Shown here one piece after another: positions 46,575 through 57,829 of a stretch of 64,000 bases of DNA. Location of the stretch: the NCBI GenBank assembly GCA_025331565.1, contig JAFREQ010000011.1, forward strand, positions 15,458,001 through 15,522,000, written 5' to 3'. Both the position numbers and the translations under genes were made by a program. Origin of the DNA: Holacanthus passer (lineage: Eukaryota; Chordata; Actinopteri; Pomacanthidae). How positions within the stretch are numbered: position 1 is the first letter of the stretch; each line of letters begins with the position of its first letter. Below the pieces are notes generated by a model. The model had not been told where the DNA came from and did no database searches. It worked only from the letters and a program-made list of their open reading frames with translations.

Positions 46575-46905
46575 TCATTCCTGGTTCCTGGAGTCCCTGC
46601 TGTTAGTCTGCAACCTCACAATGACAGCAAGACTCCAGGAAATCACTGCTTCCTGCCAAGAAATAGTCCGACACATAACTCTGTGAAGAACTGCAATGTC
46701 ATTTTTGCACATTGGTTTTTGTACAAATTAATTTAAAAAAAAGATTAGTTTGTGAGTTTTTGTGAGGATTTTTTTGATTTTGGACAGAGTTTCCTCTCGC
46801 TATAGCTCCATGCATACATACAGATATAAGAGTGGTATCAATCTTATCAGTGAACTCTCAGCGACAAAGTGGTTAAGCTCATTTCACAAAATGTCAGAGT
46901 ATTCT
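46575..46905 (+). repeat. Teleost dispersed repeat, copy A
   Basis: GTCTGCAACCTCACAATGAC, AAGACTCCAGGAAATCACTG, AAGAAATAGTCCGACACATA, TTTTTGCACATTGGTTTTTG and later AGAGTGGTATCAATCTTATC match a family abundant in percomorph fishes as I recall it. The middle (GCTAAGCTAAGCTAAC) part is lost in this copy but kept in copy B at 48695. Confidence 0.7.
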
Positions 46906-48694
46906 TCTAACAAAACATAACTCCTGTTGTATGTTTACTCTCTAAATACATTAAAGGTAGTAACTGTATATATTAAACATGTATACAACTTAAAGCAGAG
47001 TGACCCATTCAGATGTAATATCTCTTGTCTTGGCTCAGAGTGTGAGAAGTGCCTGTGAAGGTCTTGTCAGTGTTGACTCTTCACACACAGTGAAATTTAC
47101 CGTGCTGTACTTTTCAAACTTTCACTCCCAAGGCTTTGGCAGTAAAGATACAAACCTCCCTGATGGTGTCACCGTTGCCAGAGGAGGAATTACTGCAGCT
47201 GCATTTCTTTCTTAATAGATTAAATAACTCTTTGCTCTTGACAGCTGATTGACAAGTAGATAACGAAACGTAATGAGCAGCAGCACGTCTTTCTACATCT
47301 GCAGCCTGCACATGGGCTCGGTTTTTATTCTGTCCTCAGATCTGTATTTGGTGGTTTTGTATCGCAGATGAACTTTCATTAGACAAGGTGCTGCTGCCAC
47401 CACTGAACAAACGTGCGTGCCCTGTGATTAAATGATTGGACGTGCACTGACCTGTTTACCAAGTGTGTGAGGGAGTGGCCGACTATAATTTAGGAGTTCG
47501 CTGTAGAAGTCTGCAGCGAACATGACAGTGATAAAACAGTAGGGGACAACGTGGAGCACACCGGCATCTAGTGTGGTTGTGTATGCATGATGAAGCTTTT
47601 GTGTATATGCATGTGATAAAAGTTAAAGTGTGCGTGAAGGATATCTGCTCTATTGTATCAGACACTGCCAATGTTTTATTGCCTATTTTCCTGTCAGCTC
47701 CCCAGTCAGTGTCTGTTGCCTTTTATTGATTAATAGGCTCCTATGATGTCATTAGCTGTTAAAAGTGTTTGAGTTATCGCCTGCTATCAGTGAAGTGTGG
47801 GTCAAGGAGTCTGCAGTAGATAAATCTTGGTTATCAGCAAGGTTTTTATGAGCACTTTAACAATCTCATGGATGACTAAGTCTAAGTGATGTATAGACAA
47901 TGTACAGAGAGACGCTTTACAATTGTTACCTCTCCTGCTCTTCTTCTCTCACATACATTTTATCTCTTTATATTTCATCACAAAACACATTTACATTATG
48001 GGAGGTTTCACTGTAGGAATCCTGTCATTGCCCTTGACTGACATTAATCATATTCCAGTCCAGCGCTGTGATGGACAGAGTTGTCTAAAGTCTGTCATAG
48101 TGTAATAAAAAAGGAGAGAAGAAGTGTTACTTATATCTGACAGCAGTGAAAGACAAAGCTGCTGCTCCTGATGACAAGTCAGGAAGTGGAGGTTCACCCA
48201 GAAAACAAAGGCACACTGCTTCGTTAATGGACAAAAGATATTTATATCATGCTTCTTCAGGGTCAAACTTTTTAATTTAACGTAGCAGTCTATCTTTTGG
48301 AGGGGATCCATTCCCTATCTTATGTCATAGTGTGATTGTTTTTATGAAAATGACTGGTTGCTCACTTCCAATCAACATCCATTTTGATGTTTGTAAGGAC
48401 ACGTTCCATTCAGCAGTTACTTTTCCTGAGCTTGAGCAGTTGATCATTGGTCAGTGTGCTCAGTTTTTGGACTCTTGACTGTTATATAAAAGGCCAAGTT
48501 GTACTATAATTATAATGTTAGTTACCTTTTATCTTTCTATCTGTTATTACAATTTGGCAGATGGCAGAACATTTTTGCCTTGGCCTGATCCTGCTCTGAA
48601 ATACTGACACTGTAGCCTACATACATTAAAGCAAGAGTCTATTAACTAAGCTTATTAACTTTCTTGCAGGGAGTTAGATGAAAGATTTATACGC

Positions 48695-48998
48695 TGATAT
48701 CCATCCATCGCCTCACAGCGATGACAAGACTCCAGGAAGTCGTTGCGCCACCCACAGAAACACTGTTTTGGTTTTTTGTGTGGAAGTAATTGCTATGTGC
48801 ATAGTGAGTTTTCAAGGTGCTGCTTGGCAGATTTTGTTGCCTTTGAACTGAGCCACGTTCGCTGACTCCCTCTGTTTCCAGTTGTTATGCTAAGCTAAGC
48901 TAACTGATTGTAGCTTCATATTGAACGGGCAGATGTGTGCGGTATCTTCTCATCTCACTCTTGGCAAGAAAGTGAATAAGTGGATTTCTCAAAATGTT
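48695..48998 (+). repeat. Teleost dispersed repeat, copy B
   Basis: CAGCGATGACAAGACTCCAG, GTTGTTATGCTAAGCTAAGC, TAACTGATTGTAGCTTCATA, GCGGTATCTTCTCATCTCAC and TTGGCAAGAAAGTGAATAAG follow in family order. Same orientation as copy A, 2.1 kb away. Confidence 0.75.
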
Positions 48999-50870
48999 GT
49001 TGGTGTTGTTGGCGCTGCTGACCCCTGACCCTGTCACATCCCCATACTGCCCCTATACTGCTCCTACTGATCAAACTCTCAAAAGACATAGAAACACTGT
49101 ACATTAGTGCCTGTGCTTGCAGGTTTGCGCTTTCCAAGTGCCCTTCCAGTTTCTAAGTGTATTCATCTTGTTTGTATTAACAACAAATGGACATCAGGGT
49201 TTAGAAATGCTCATCGCGCACACACAGGTCACTATGGAGGTGTGTTGTGTGTGCTACTCTCTGCACAATCATACTGCTTAAGGAGAGTTTGGTTTAAATG
49301 TAAACTGTGTATGAATAAATCGGTTCAGTGCTTATTCAAGATAATTGAGCTTTGCGGTCACTCCTCCTGACCATCAGTCTATCTCTTGTTGTCTTACCCT
49401 CCGCCCTCCCTCTTTCGGTGCCTTTAGACACACTTCCCTCTGCAGTTTAACTTACTAGTCTGTTGACTGCTGCACATGCACACACACATACACACACATG
49501 CACACACACACTTACGTCATTGTCACTGCATTGTTAAGTGTTGTGGTTCAGCGGGCGGCCATTAAGAGGAGAGGGGCAAGGGGCCAGCATGGTCACGAGG
49601 TCAAAGGTCAAGTGTCAAGGGGTCACAGTTGCAAGTCACAAGGTTAAATACAATCGACCCTTGTTTTTCTCTACACGGCATTTCTGTTTTGCACTTTAAC
49701 CAAAAAAATTTCTTGGTACAATTACACACCAGTAATTATTTTGAACTGTTCTCTGTGTTTCTTTCTAAGCAAAACAACATGTTTTTCACTTGTGGAAAAG
49801 CTTTTGTCTCATTTCTAAAATAGTTGTGTGTAGCTAAGACTGAAGAGATGTCATTTTAAGTCATTTACTTTCACCAGCTGTTTCATTGTCCCATCCATGT
49901 TAGAATATTATTTTTTTCTCCTAAATTTGATCTGGTAAATTTCCTTGCAGATTTTCTCATCACTGCCAACTCCTTTATTGGCCTGAGGAGGGGGTGGATG
50001 GCCACATGTCTCCTCTGGTACACTTTATGCCACCAGCTGATGCTTTTCATTTGCCAGCAAGAAGTTTCACTGTTAGACATTGAAGTGCATATCTTGTCTT
50101 TCCACCACACTGAAAAGACCAAGTTAATTCATAGCTTGAGCTTATCGCCTGAGTCAAACATTCAGGCTTTTATGGGCCCTCACCTAACAAGAGTGACTGC
50201 TTGAGCCCAGGACTCTGGCTGCTTCTCAGAGCTCACGTCCTGCTTTCGCTCTCAGTAAATGCCATGCTCTCTGGTCCCATACCAGCTCTGCTGTCTTAGC
50301 GAGGGAACTTTTTCTCAGAGCTGTGCTGACCACACATACTTTGCATTCCTCTCTTTTTGATAGCACGCGCCATAGTTACTCAGAATGAAATGAAACAGGA
50401 TTGCAAAGCCTCTCACAAAGAAAAAGTTAACCTTTGTGGTAGCTAAAAAAAGTATTAGTGCTGAGACCTACTGAGCTTCCTTTGTGATTAGTGAAGTCGG
50501 CAAACAACATAAAAATACAACAGATGTAGAGCATGAAGTGCACATTTAAAGAAACAATAATCATTGTGGATGTATTGCCTTTCTATTTTCCCTAAATTTA
50601 ATCTTAATTATAATCTTTTTAAAGGGATTTTCAGTGTGATTTAGTTCAATATCACTTCTTTTGAAGAAGATAGGGAGGATGGTACATAGTAATACCTGAT
50701 AGTCTGTGAACATACTCCTCTCAGAAAAGTATGTATAGTATTTGTAGCCTTGGCATCCGGTGATAAGGTTGTGTTGACAACATCTGAGCACGCCGAGGCT
50801 GTGATCCAGGCACAGATGCAGAACAGGAGGGGTAATGGCTCAGAGCCTGCTGTCCCACGTAGGAGCGCTC

Positions 50871-50962
50871 TTGGCCAATAAATGATAAGCCCCTGGGGTC
50901 AGTTTGTTACCAGCTAATTGTTAGCACGGCAAGAATGCTGTCATATGCCCCATTGGCCAATA
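50871..50962. promoter_or_regulatory. Paired TTGGCCAATA motifs
   Basis: The exact 10-mer TTGGCCAATA occurs at 50871-50880 and 50953-50962. It combines a CCAAT core (NF-Y) with a TTGGCCAA palindrome (NFI-like). Candidate intronic regulatory element; binding is an inference. Confidence 0.3.
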
Positions 50963-52100
50963 GAGGCACTGAACATTTTCCATTACCAGAAATAAGATAT
51001 GTTTGGTGAAATGCTTGATCTTACTTCAAGTAGCAATAAAACAAAGACTGAGCAGCCTCAACATGTTCATATGAAAGTTGGATAAGATATTTGGATCCAT
51101 GTGTTTTCCAAATTTTAGTTTGAAAGAGTGACTGTTCAGCTGAAAACAGATGTCACTGCTGTGCACACGATATCCTTTAAACTTGTCTCAGCTTACTGCT
51201 CAGGAGCGATTTGCATCTCACAGTCAGGTCTGAGTTGTGTTCCACGCGGTTGCATGCCTTTAATAACATACAGTAGATATCTAACCTTGCATCGTCAGAG
51301 TGTGAGAGAGTGCAGCCAGCGTCTGCCTCGTGTTAGTTTTCTTCGTGCTGTAAACATGATTTGGCAGGCAGGCTGAAGGAGGTGGGAGAACACTTATGAT
51401 TGGAGACAGAAAGAGGAAAAAGATTCGGAGGGGAGAAGAGTTTCAAGATGGATATTTTACGACGACTGCCAAGGCCTGATATTGCATTGTAAGAGAAGGG
51501 CTTTGTAAAATCGATCGAGCAAGAAGTGTAGATGGCAGAAGAGGAGATAGATCGGAGACAGAGTGAGACTGTTTGCTCAAATGGCAAAAGAGAAGCAGGA
51601 CAGATGGCCTATAAGGAAGAGGAGGATACAGATGACTCGAGTGTCTTGGCTGCCAGAGAACACTTTGCACAGTCCTCAGCTGGTTTGTCTTGTTTCCGTC
51701 ACTGCTGATTTATGTAGCAATACTGAGAAACATAGTGGTTGCTGGTAAAAGTACACAGGTGGTCTGGGCTCCTATTAAGCGGCACTACTGTGTGATATTG
51801 CAGTGCAAAAGCGATCTAACTCTAAAGTGTAAAAACAGTGGTCCGACAGTGATGGAAACGACACAACACAGCTTGTTAGGGGTGCAAGAGTCCATGTGGT
51901 CCATGTACCAACTGGATAAAATGTGTGTCCATGTGTGGATGGATCTGGCTGAAATCTACTGTACACTGGTCATAGCTTGGACCTTGGAAGAATAACAGTA
52001 TCATATCAGTAGTTATATGAACAGATCTCAGAGGTTGATCTGTGATTTTATACCAACATACAGCATTTAGCTATTCCATTAACAGTTCAATGATGGGCAA

Positions 52101-52516
52101 TAGGCTTGGGCAGTATCAACCTCTCACACCTCTTTCTGTTGACCTGACATGGAGATGCTGCATTGAGGTAATTTATTGTAGTGCACCAACAGAGGTCAGT
52201 CTCTACTGGTGGAACAGGCAGCTGAGCTGAGAAAGATGGCAACTGCGAGTGCTGGGGATCACGTTACAGGAAGAAAAAATTAAAAAAGAAAAATGCCTCT
52301 CCCCCTGTTTGGGAGTATTTTGCATTTAGTCTCGATGATAAAGGTGAGTCAAACCTACCCAGAAAGATGTGTCAACATAGGCTAATTACATATTAGACAC
52401 ACAGCACTGTAGGCTACACAATGTAACGCGTGCTACAATGGTGTGCTACAATGGTGTTTGTCCAGCCGCGTGAGGAAGATATGAAGGTATGAAATAATAG
52501 ATATCGCCCAAGCCTA
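52101..52516 (+). mobile_element. hAT-like element with inverted ends and a decayed BED exon
   Basis: The ends are inverted: TAGGCTTGGGCAGTATC (52101-52117) and, read on the minus strand from 52516, TAGGCTTGGGCGATATC. Inside, ATGGCAACTGCGAGTGCT (52236) starts a frame that hits a TAA at 52281. Shifted by two bases, 52292-52343 reads NASPPVWEYFAFSLDDKG, which resembles the first half of a BED zinc finger, and ends at a consensus donor GTGAGT (52344-52349). This is the layout of exon 1 of a hAT/ZBED-type transposase gene, so the element is probably an internally deleted derivative. I see no clear 8-bp target duplication. It lies within the VGLL4 intron in sense orientation. Confidence 0.7.
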
Positions 52517-54123
52517 ACGGATAACTAAGGCTGGAGATGTACTTGCTTGTTAACCACATGTTCGTGTAGACAACCAGCTGCATTGCAACCCCAGTAGTTC
52601 ACTTACTTGCCTGTGTACTTTGTGTGTTACTGGAGAATTCCAGGTTTAAAAGTGTGTTAGTATTTGACCACGCTTCTATCTTGAAATCTTCACCTGGTTT
52701 ACAGGAAGAAAGATATATTATGTAATATAATTATGTAATGGCTGAAATTGATGATACCCACAGAAAGTGAATGCAGGACCAGTGTTTAACGATAAACAAA
52801 ACCTTAGATTTGTTAACGTCCAATAGAGTTTCCTCCTTTCGCCATTTGCCACACACACACACACAGAAAGACAAAGGTGGGAAATGACCAAATAGCTTCA
52901 CTTTCACACAATCACCTGTTGTTATCATTGTTTCAGTGCAGCAACCTGATATTTCCTAGGAACACTCCCAGGAACCTTCTGTAATGGTGTCTTGTTGCAG
53001 CCGTGTAATCTTGTCTCTGAAGGCTAAGTAAGATGATGTAAATGTCTTCATGGAAAGATGAGCTTCTGTTTGCTCCCTGGTGGATTTTGGCAAGCATAGA
53101 CATTTAAGGGTGCAATCTGGAAATTTTGATTCACCCATATAGGATTTGTAAAAAGGTTTGTCTTATAGATGGTTGAAAATTGTGCACCAACCTATAGTAT
53201 CTAAACTTGCAATACAGGTCTGTCCTAGTCGAGTGTTTGTAGATATTATATGTGTAATCTAACCTATTGGAATCTCAAGGTTTGTGGAAGAGTCACAGTT
53301 AAGTAACCACCCTGATACCAAGAGCTGAGACAACACATTTCAGAGTGTCTTCAATCCATTTTGTCACCATGTAAACAAAATAATGGTGTGTTGGTATTTC
53401 AACAGAGGGTGCCATAAAGTAAGGAAGAATATGACCTCTGATATCTGCCATTTGTTCTCCACCCTGACTTATCAGAGATGTAATTATAATAAAGTTATCC
53501 ATCTTCAACAAGATCATTTTATAAGTAAATCCATGGAAAGGCTGAATTCAAGGAAGGGAGCAGGAAAAGTAAAAAAGGCCCCTTCTTATCTTACTCTCTA
53601 CTGTCACCCTACAGTCTTTTATTCTGCCAGTGTTTGTGTCACAACACTGAAGCATGTTAATAAAGAATTAGGATGAATCACCACCTGGCCTGCACAGTGT
53701 GTTGTTATCCAGACACACCCACTCTCAGGAGAAGCCCAGACCTGTTAGGAGAGACACACAACACCGCGGGACATGAAGTAGGTGCGGTAGCGCCTTGTCC
53801 TGATAGATTAGATGAATAAATAGACAGGCAGGAAGTGAGGGGGATAATGACAGGAAAGCAGGAATTCTCCTCCTGAGATGAAGGGCAGTTGTGTACCCAC
53901 ACCGCTAAATGAAAGATGTGCGAATGGGCGGGTGCATTGATAGATCCTATACCCAATTTCATTTTCAAACCTGAACTCCAAGAAGAACTTATTTTGTAAT
54001 GTGTGAGAATATTACAAACCAGCTCATGCCTGAACTAGCTGAATTATTCATTGGTAAAATAAGGGTAATTGTTCAGGCAGTGATGCTTATCCACAGAAGT
54101 TTGTTTTATGTGAGTCTTATAGC

Positions 54124-54131
54124 TGACGTCA
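54124..54131. promoter_or_regulatory. Full palindromic CRE (TGACGTCA)
   Basis: Third perfect CRE octamer of the window, inside the VGLL4 intron 3.6 kb upstream of the second first exon. Confidence 0.3.
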
Positions 54132-57100
54132 CTATAGGTCATCAGCTTCACAGCGGGCTCCTCACTCCTGACTCACGCTGGTATACGGCGAGGAGAAAAG
54201 GCTGAGTTATGTGTAACAACTTGTCCCTATGGAAGAAAGAGGTGGAATTTCACCAACTTCTTGTGTTACCATTAATCTTCTTAGTATACTTATTCAGTCA
54301 TACAGCACGCCAAGCCAGAACAAAGACACTGTGTTGGACTGTTCCCATTTTAAGAAAATGTTAAGTCAAGTGTTTGCGATAATTGAAAGACAAATGAGTC
54401 GAAAACGCAGCAGCCACAGGGAAACAAATTATGCATCTAATAACCAGCAGTACCAAGCTGGACTAATGTGTGCTGTTAAATGAGACATGAAAATCTTTAT
54501 AGGATTGTTTTATTTTGGTTTGGAAAGGTTTGTTTTACTTGTTTTATTATTAGAATTTTACAAGTGTGCCCTTTGTTGGAAATATAAAATGTCATAGTGG
54601 TCCTTGGTTCACACCTGAGTTGTCTAATTTACTGCATGAGAGACAGAAAGTCTGGGGAAAAAGTGAAAATGACAGTCTGACATAGAGTCTACTTAAGGCA
54701 ATTGAGGAACCAAAGCACATGTTGTCAACAATTTACAATCTAGATAGCACATTTTAACTTTCTTTGACAGAAGATAGTCTTTGTCTCTTGCAGCTACAAT
54801 GAGGTGCTTCATTGTACTGTCAAGGACTCGATTCTAGTGTCTGACAGGTCTGCTGTGTTGTTTAAATGTTTTAGTCTGACACTTTAGTAAGTTATAGGGA
54901 CCTGTGGGTGTCGATCTAAGTTTTAGATGCAAACCATTTTCTCTTACTGAGGCACATGTAGCCAAGATGCAGTGCAGTCTGCTGGGCTCAATATTTAGAT
55001 CCTTGTTTTCTTAATATTACTCCAGATTTAAATGTTTTAAATAATTTCAGGCTTATTTCTTTACTAGTATTGGAACTACCTCTTTAATCTTATCATAATG
55101 TTTTAGATTTTGTATCACATGTCTTTTTGATACTTGATCTGTCTGTCTTCGTAGTCATTAGTAGTGGCTTAAAAGAAATTTGTCATATAACATATTATAA
55201 CTCGCTATCATTATAAACCAACATTACGCTTTTTCCTGTATAAATCTGCTTTTAATTGCGCTGTTTGATCTAAGTAAAGCAGAAATCTGTTGTTGCTGTA
55301 TGTCTTCAGTCCTCCACTGCAGTGAAGTGAATGACTTCTTGTTCCCAACAGAAAACATATAAAGATGATCACGAGACGTGTGTTTGTGTGCGTGGATGCA
55401 CCTGAACCAGTTGAGCTGCTTATTACAACTTTGTGGTTTATACTACAAGAAAAATTGTGATGCAACAAAACTAAAACTTTAAAAACACCTTCAACAATTT
55501 AATTTTTACTTCCTGCAGCAAACTTTTTTGTATGTTGTCACACACGTGCACATGATACAATATGAGTTGAACAATAGGCAACAGATTTGGGTTTCAGGCC
55601 TCTTGCTTTTTAGACGTCTGAGCCTCTGAGTTAGTTGTAACCTGCAGCAGCAGCTGTAGTAACAGCAGTGGCAGTGAATGAACCCTCTGTCTGAACTCAG
55701 CCTTGTTGTGTGTGAAACTGGAAACAATGGGTATCCAATGAGACAAGAACCATGTTCCTGAGTTCTGAGCCACCGTTAGAGGGAGAGGCCACAAGGGAGG
55801 AGGGGGAGAGGCCTTTTGTGAGTGTTTGTGTGCTTGTGTGTGTATGAGAAAGAAAGTGGGGGAGGTGTTTCGAAAGATGTGGAAAGATGTGTGTTTGTGA
55901 AGCAGAGTCGGGTGGATGTACGACTGTGTCTGCCTAGATGCATACTATTGTGTTTGCGTTTGTTTTGCAGTCGTGGCTTGAGTGTGTGCATGAGAGAACG
56001 GGTGAGTGACAGGGGGTAAAATTCTCTGTATAATTACTCTGTTCATTATACAGAAATTCAGGTTTGAGATGTGTCAGAAGTTAGGAGAGGCCGGTTTTAG
56101 TGAGGTCAGTGAAGCAGCTGTAACTTTGGTGTCAAATGCTGTCTAGTAAATGTAGTTTACAGTGATTTTAACCTGCGTGAAGTCCAGGATAGAAAAGTAC
56201 ATCCATCTGTCTGAAATCTTTACCTCTTCTTTTAAACCATCTTTTTACATTTCTCATTTCTTTCTATGTTGTTTCTCTCGCTTTGCAAAGTGCCATTTAA
56301 CTTAAAAACTGAGTCTTATCTATTGTGTTTGCAGTGACATTGCAGGTGTTTATCATCTTGTCTGAGCTTTTCATGATGTCTCTCATTTCCCGGCCTGTGT
56401 GTTTTGTGGGTATGTGTCACAGGAAGACAGACACATGGCAGATGCGTGTTTCTGTGTAAACTCACACTCTAAAGCGCAGCCACACCCTGCTCATTATGTT
56501 CTCAGTCAAACACCCCGAGGAAGCTCTTCTCTTCTCTTTCCACACAAACCATGTAATGTGATGACAGCCACATTCACAGTTTATTCATCTTTTTTTCTTC
56601 CTCTTTTCATCCTGTTTGCCTCCTGCTTTTTCCACATCACTCCCTTTCATTGAAGACATAACTTTTATGTGGCTATAGCCCATCTCAAACACCAGGGGGC
56701 AGGAGAGAACCACTGTGAGACCTCACAACTTTTCATACCCTTTAATGTCAACAGAGTGAAGCTTGTTGTTCCTTCTGTTTATAAGACATTTTTTTCATAT
56801 TGTGCATAGAATGAATAGATTAAATATTCTGTTTTTCTCTTCATGTGTGTTTATCCATTTGCTTACTTGTGGAGTCATTGTGGTAGGAAGAAAAGTCCTG
56901 AGTCTCTTATGTTTGTTGTAAGGAGCCTGACACAGACAAAAAAATGCCCAAAAGAAAAGGTTTATAAGCAGAATCCCAATAAAGAAAAGCACATTTTCTT
57001 TACTATTCACCCTTCTTTCCAAATACTTGTTCCCCTCTCATCTCCTTTAATCTGTTTTTGTTTCTTATCTCCCTGATTCCATATTTGTAAACAATCACTT

Positions 57101-57379
57101 TATAGGGACTTGTCAAACTTTATATCTCCTATGATATCACTATAATATTCCCATAATATTCCTGCAGGGACTCACACTCTGTGATAAAGCTATAGCAACC
57201 TTTTTATGGCACCTTTAATCTCCGCAGTCACCACTTCCTCAACAATCTTAACATCCTGCGGCATTGCAACTTATGACACTTTTTAAAATGTAGTACAAGA
57301 TCATTGCAGTTCTTTGGCTCCCTCCCTTTCTCTCTGCATGTGTTTGCAGAGGCTGATCTTGCGCCTAAAACATCCCTGA

Positions 57380-57747
57380 TATTTGAGGCGCTCCAGGGAT
57401 TTATCGCGCATGCGCGGTGCGGCGCTCCGAGCCGCGGAGGAAAGCGGCGGCGCAGCGGCGGAGTCATACCGAGCAGAGCCTCCGTGTCAGTGTGGTCGAC
57501 TTACAGCTGGCTGTGAGGAGAACTGACGCTACTCCTTCCTATTTCACTCAAAAATATCTTGAAAGTTAGTAGAATAACTGCGGAAAAACTCGGCTTCTGT
57601 CTTATCTCTGTGTGTGGGGGGTTTATTTTATTAAAGGGCAAACTAAAGTTGGAGGCTGGGCCTTTAGCATTTTGACCGTCGCTTGAGAGAAGAAGAAGAA
57701 AAAAAAGCTGGTCTTTTTTTTTGTTTTTTTTTTGAAAAACTCGATAA
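57380..57747 (+). promoter_or_regulatory. VGLL4: VGLL4 internal CpG-island promoter and 5' leader
   Basis: Bases 57385-57500 are dense in CpG (GCGGCGCTCCGAGCCGCGG, GCGGCGGCGCAGCGGCGG) in an AT-rich intron. The palindrome CGCGCATGCGCG at 57405-57416 contains the NRF1 consensus GCGCATGCGC. No TATA box. A leader of about 250-330 nt leads to the ATG at 57748 and includes a T-rich run just before it. Confidence 0.75.
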
Positions 57748-57829
57748 ATGCTACTCACGAAAATGGACCTGTTGAACTACCAGTACCTGGACAAAATGAA
57801 CAACAACATCGGGATCCTCTGCTACGAAG
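57748..57829 (+). CDS. VGLL4: VGLL4 alternative first coding exon
   Basis: Twenty-seven codons plus one base. The peptide starts MLLTKMDLLNYQYLDKMNNN and continues IGILCYEG, almost identical to the human isoform MLFMKMDLLNYQYLDKMNNN. The ATG is preceded by AUAA-type context with A at -3; Met6 is a possible second start. The exon ends GAA G with donor GTAAAA at 57830 (phase 1), so joining to 63832 reads CYEGEAALRG, exactly as in human. It sits directly downstream of a CpG island and so has its own promoter 16.6 kb after the other first exon. Confidence 0.96.

Larger units (their letters stand above)
41209..57747 (+). other. VGLL4: VGLL4 intron of the long isoform, left part
   Basis: No additional exon is recognised between the two alternative first exons. 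Contents: several teleost repeats (44813, 45390, 46575, 48695, 52101), a full CRE at 54124, a pair of TTGGCCAATA motifs at 50871 and 50953, and conserved-looking stretches at 41740-41960, 42830-43030 and 47690-47890. Open frames here are short and domain-free. Confidence 0.65.
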
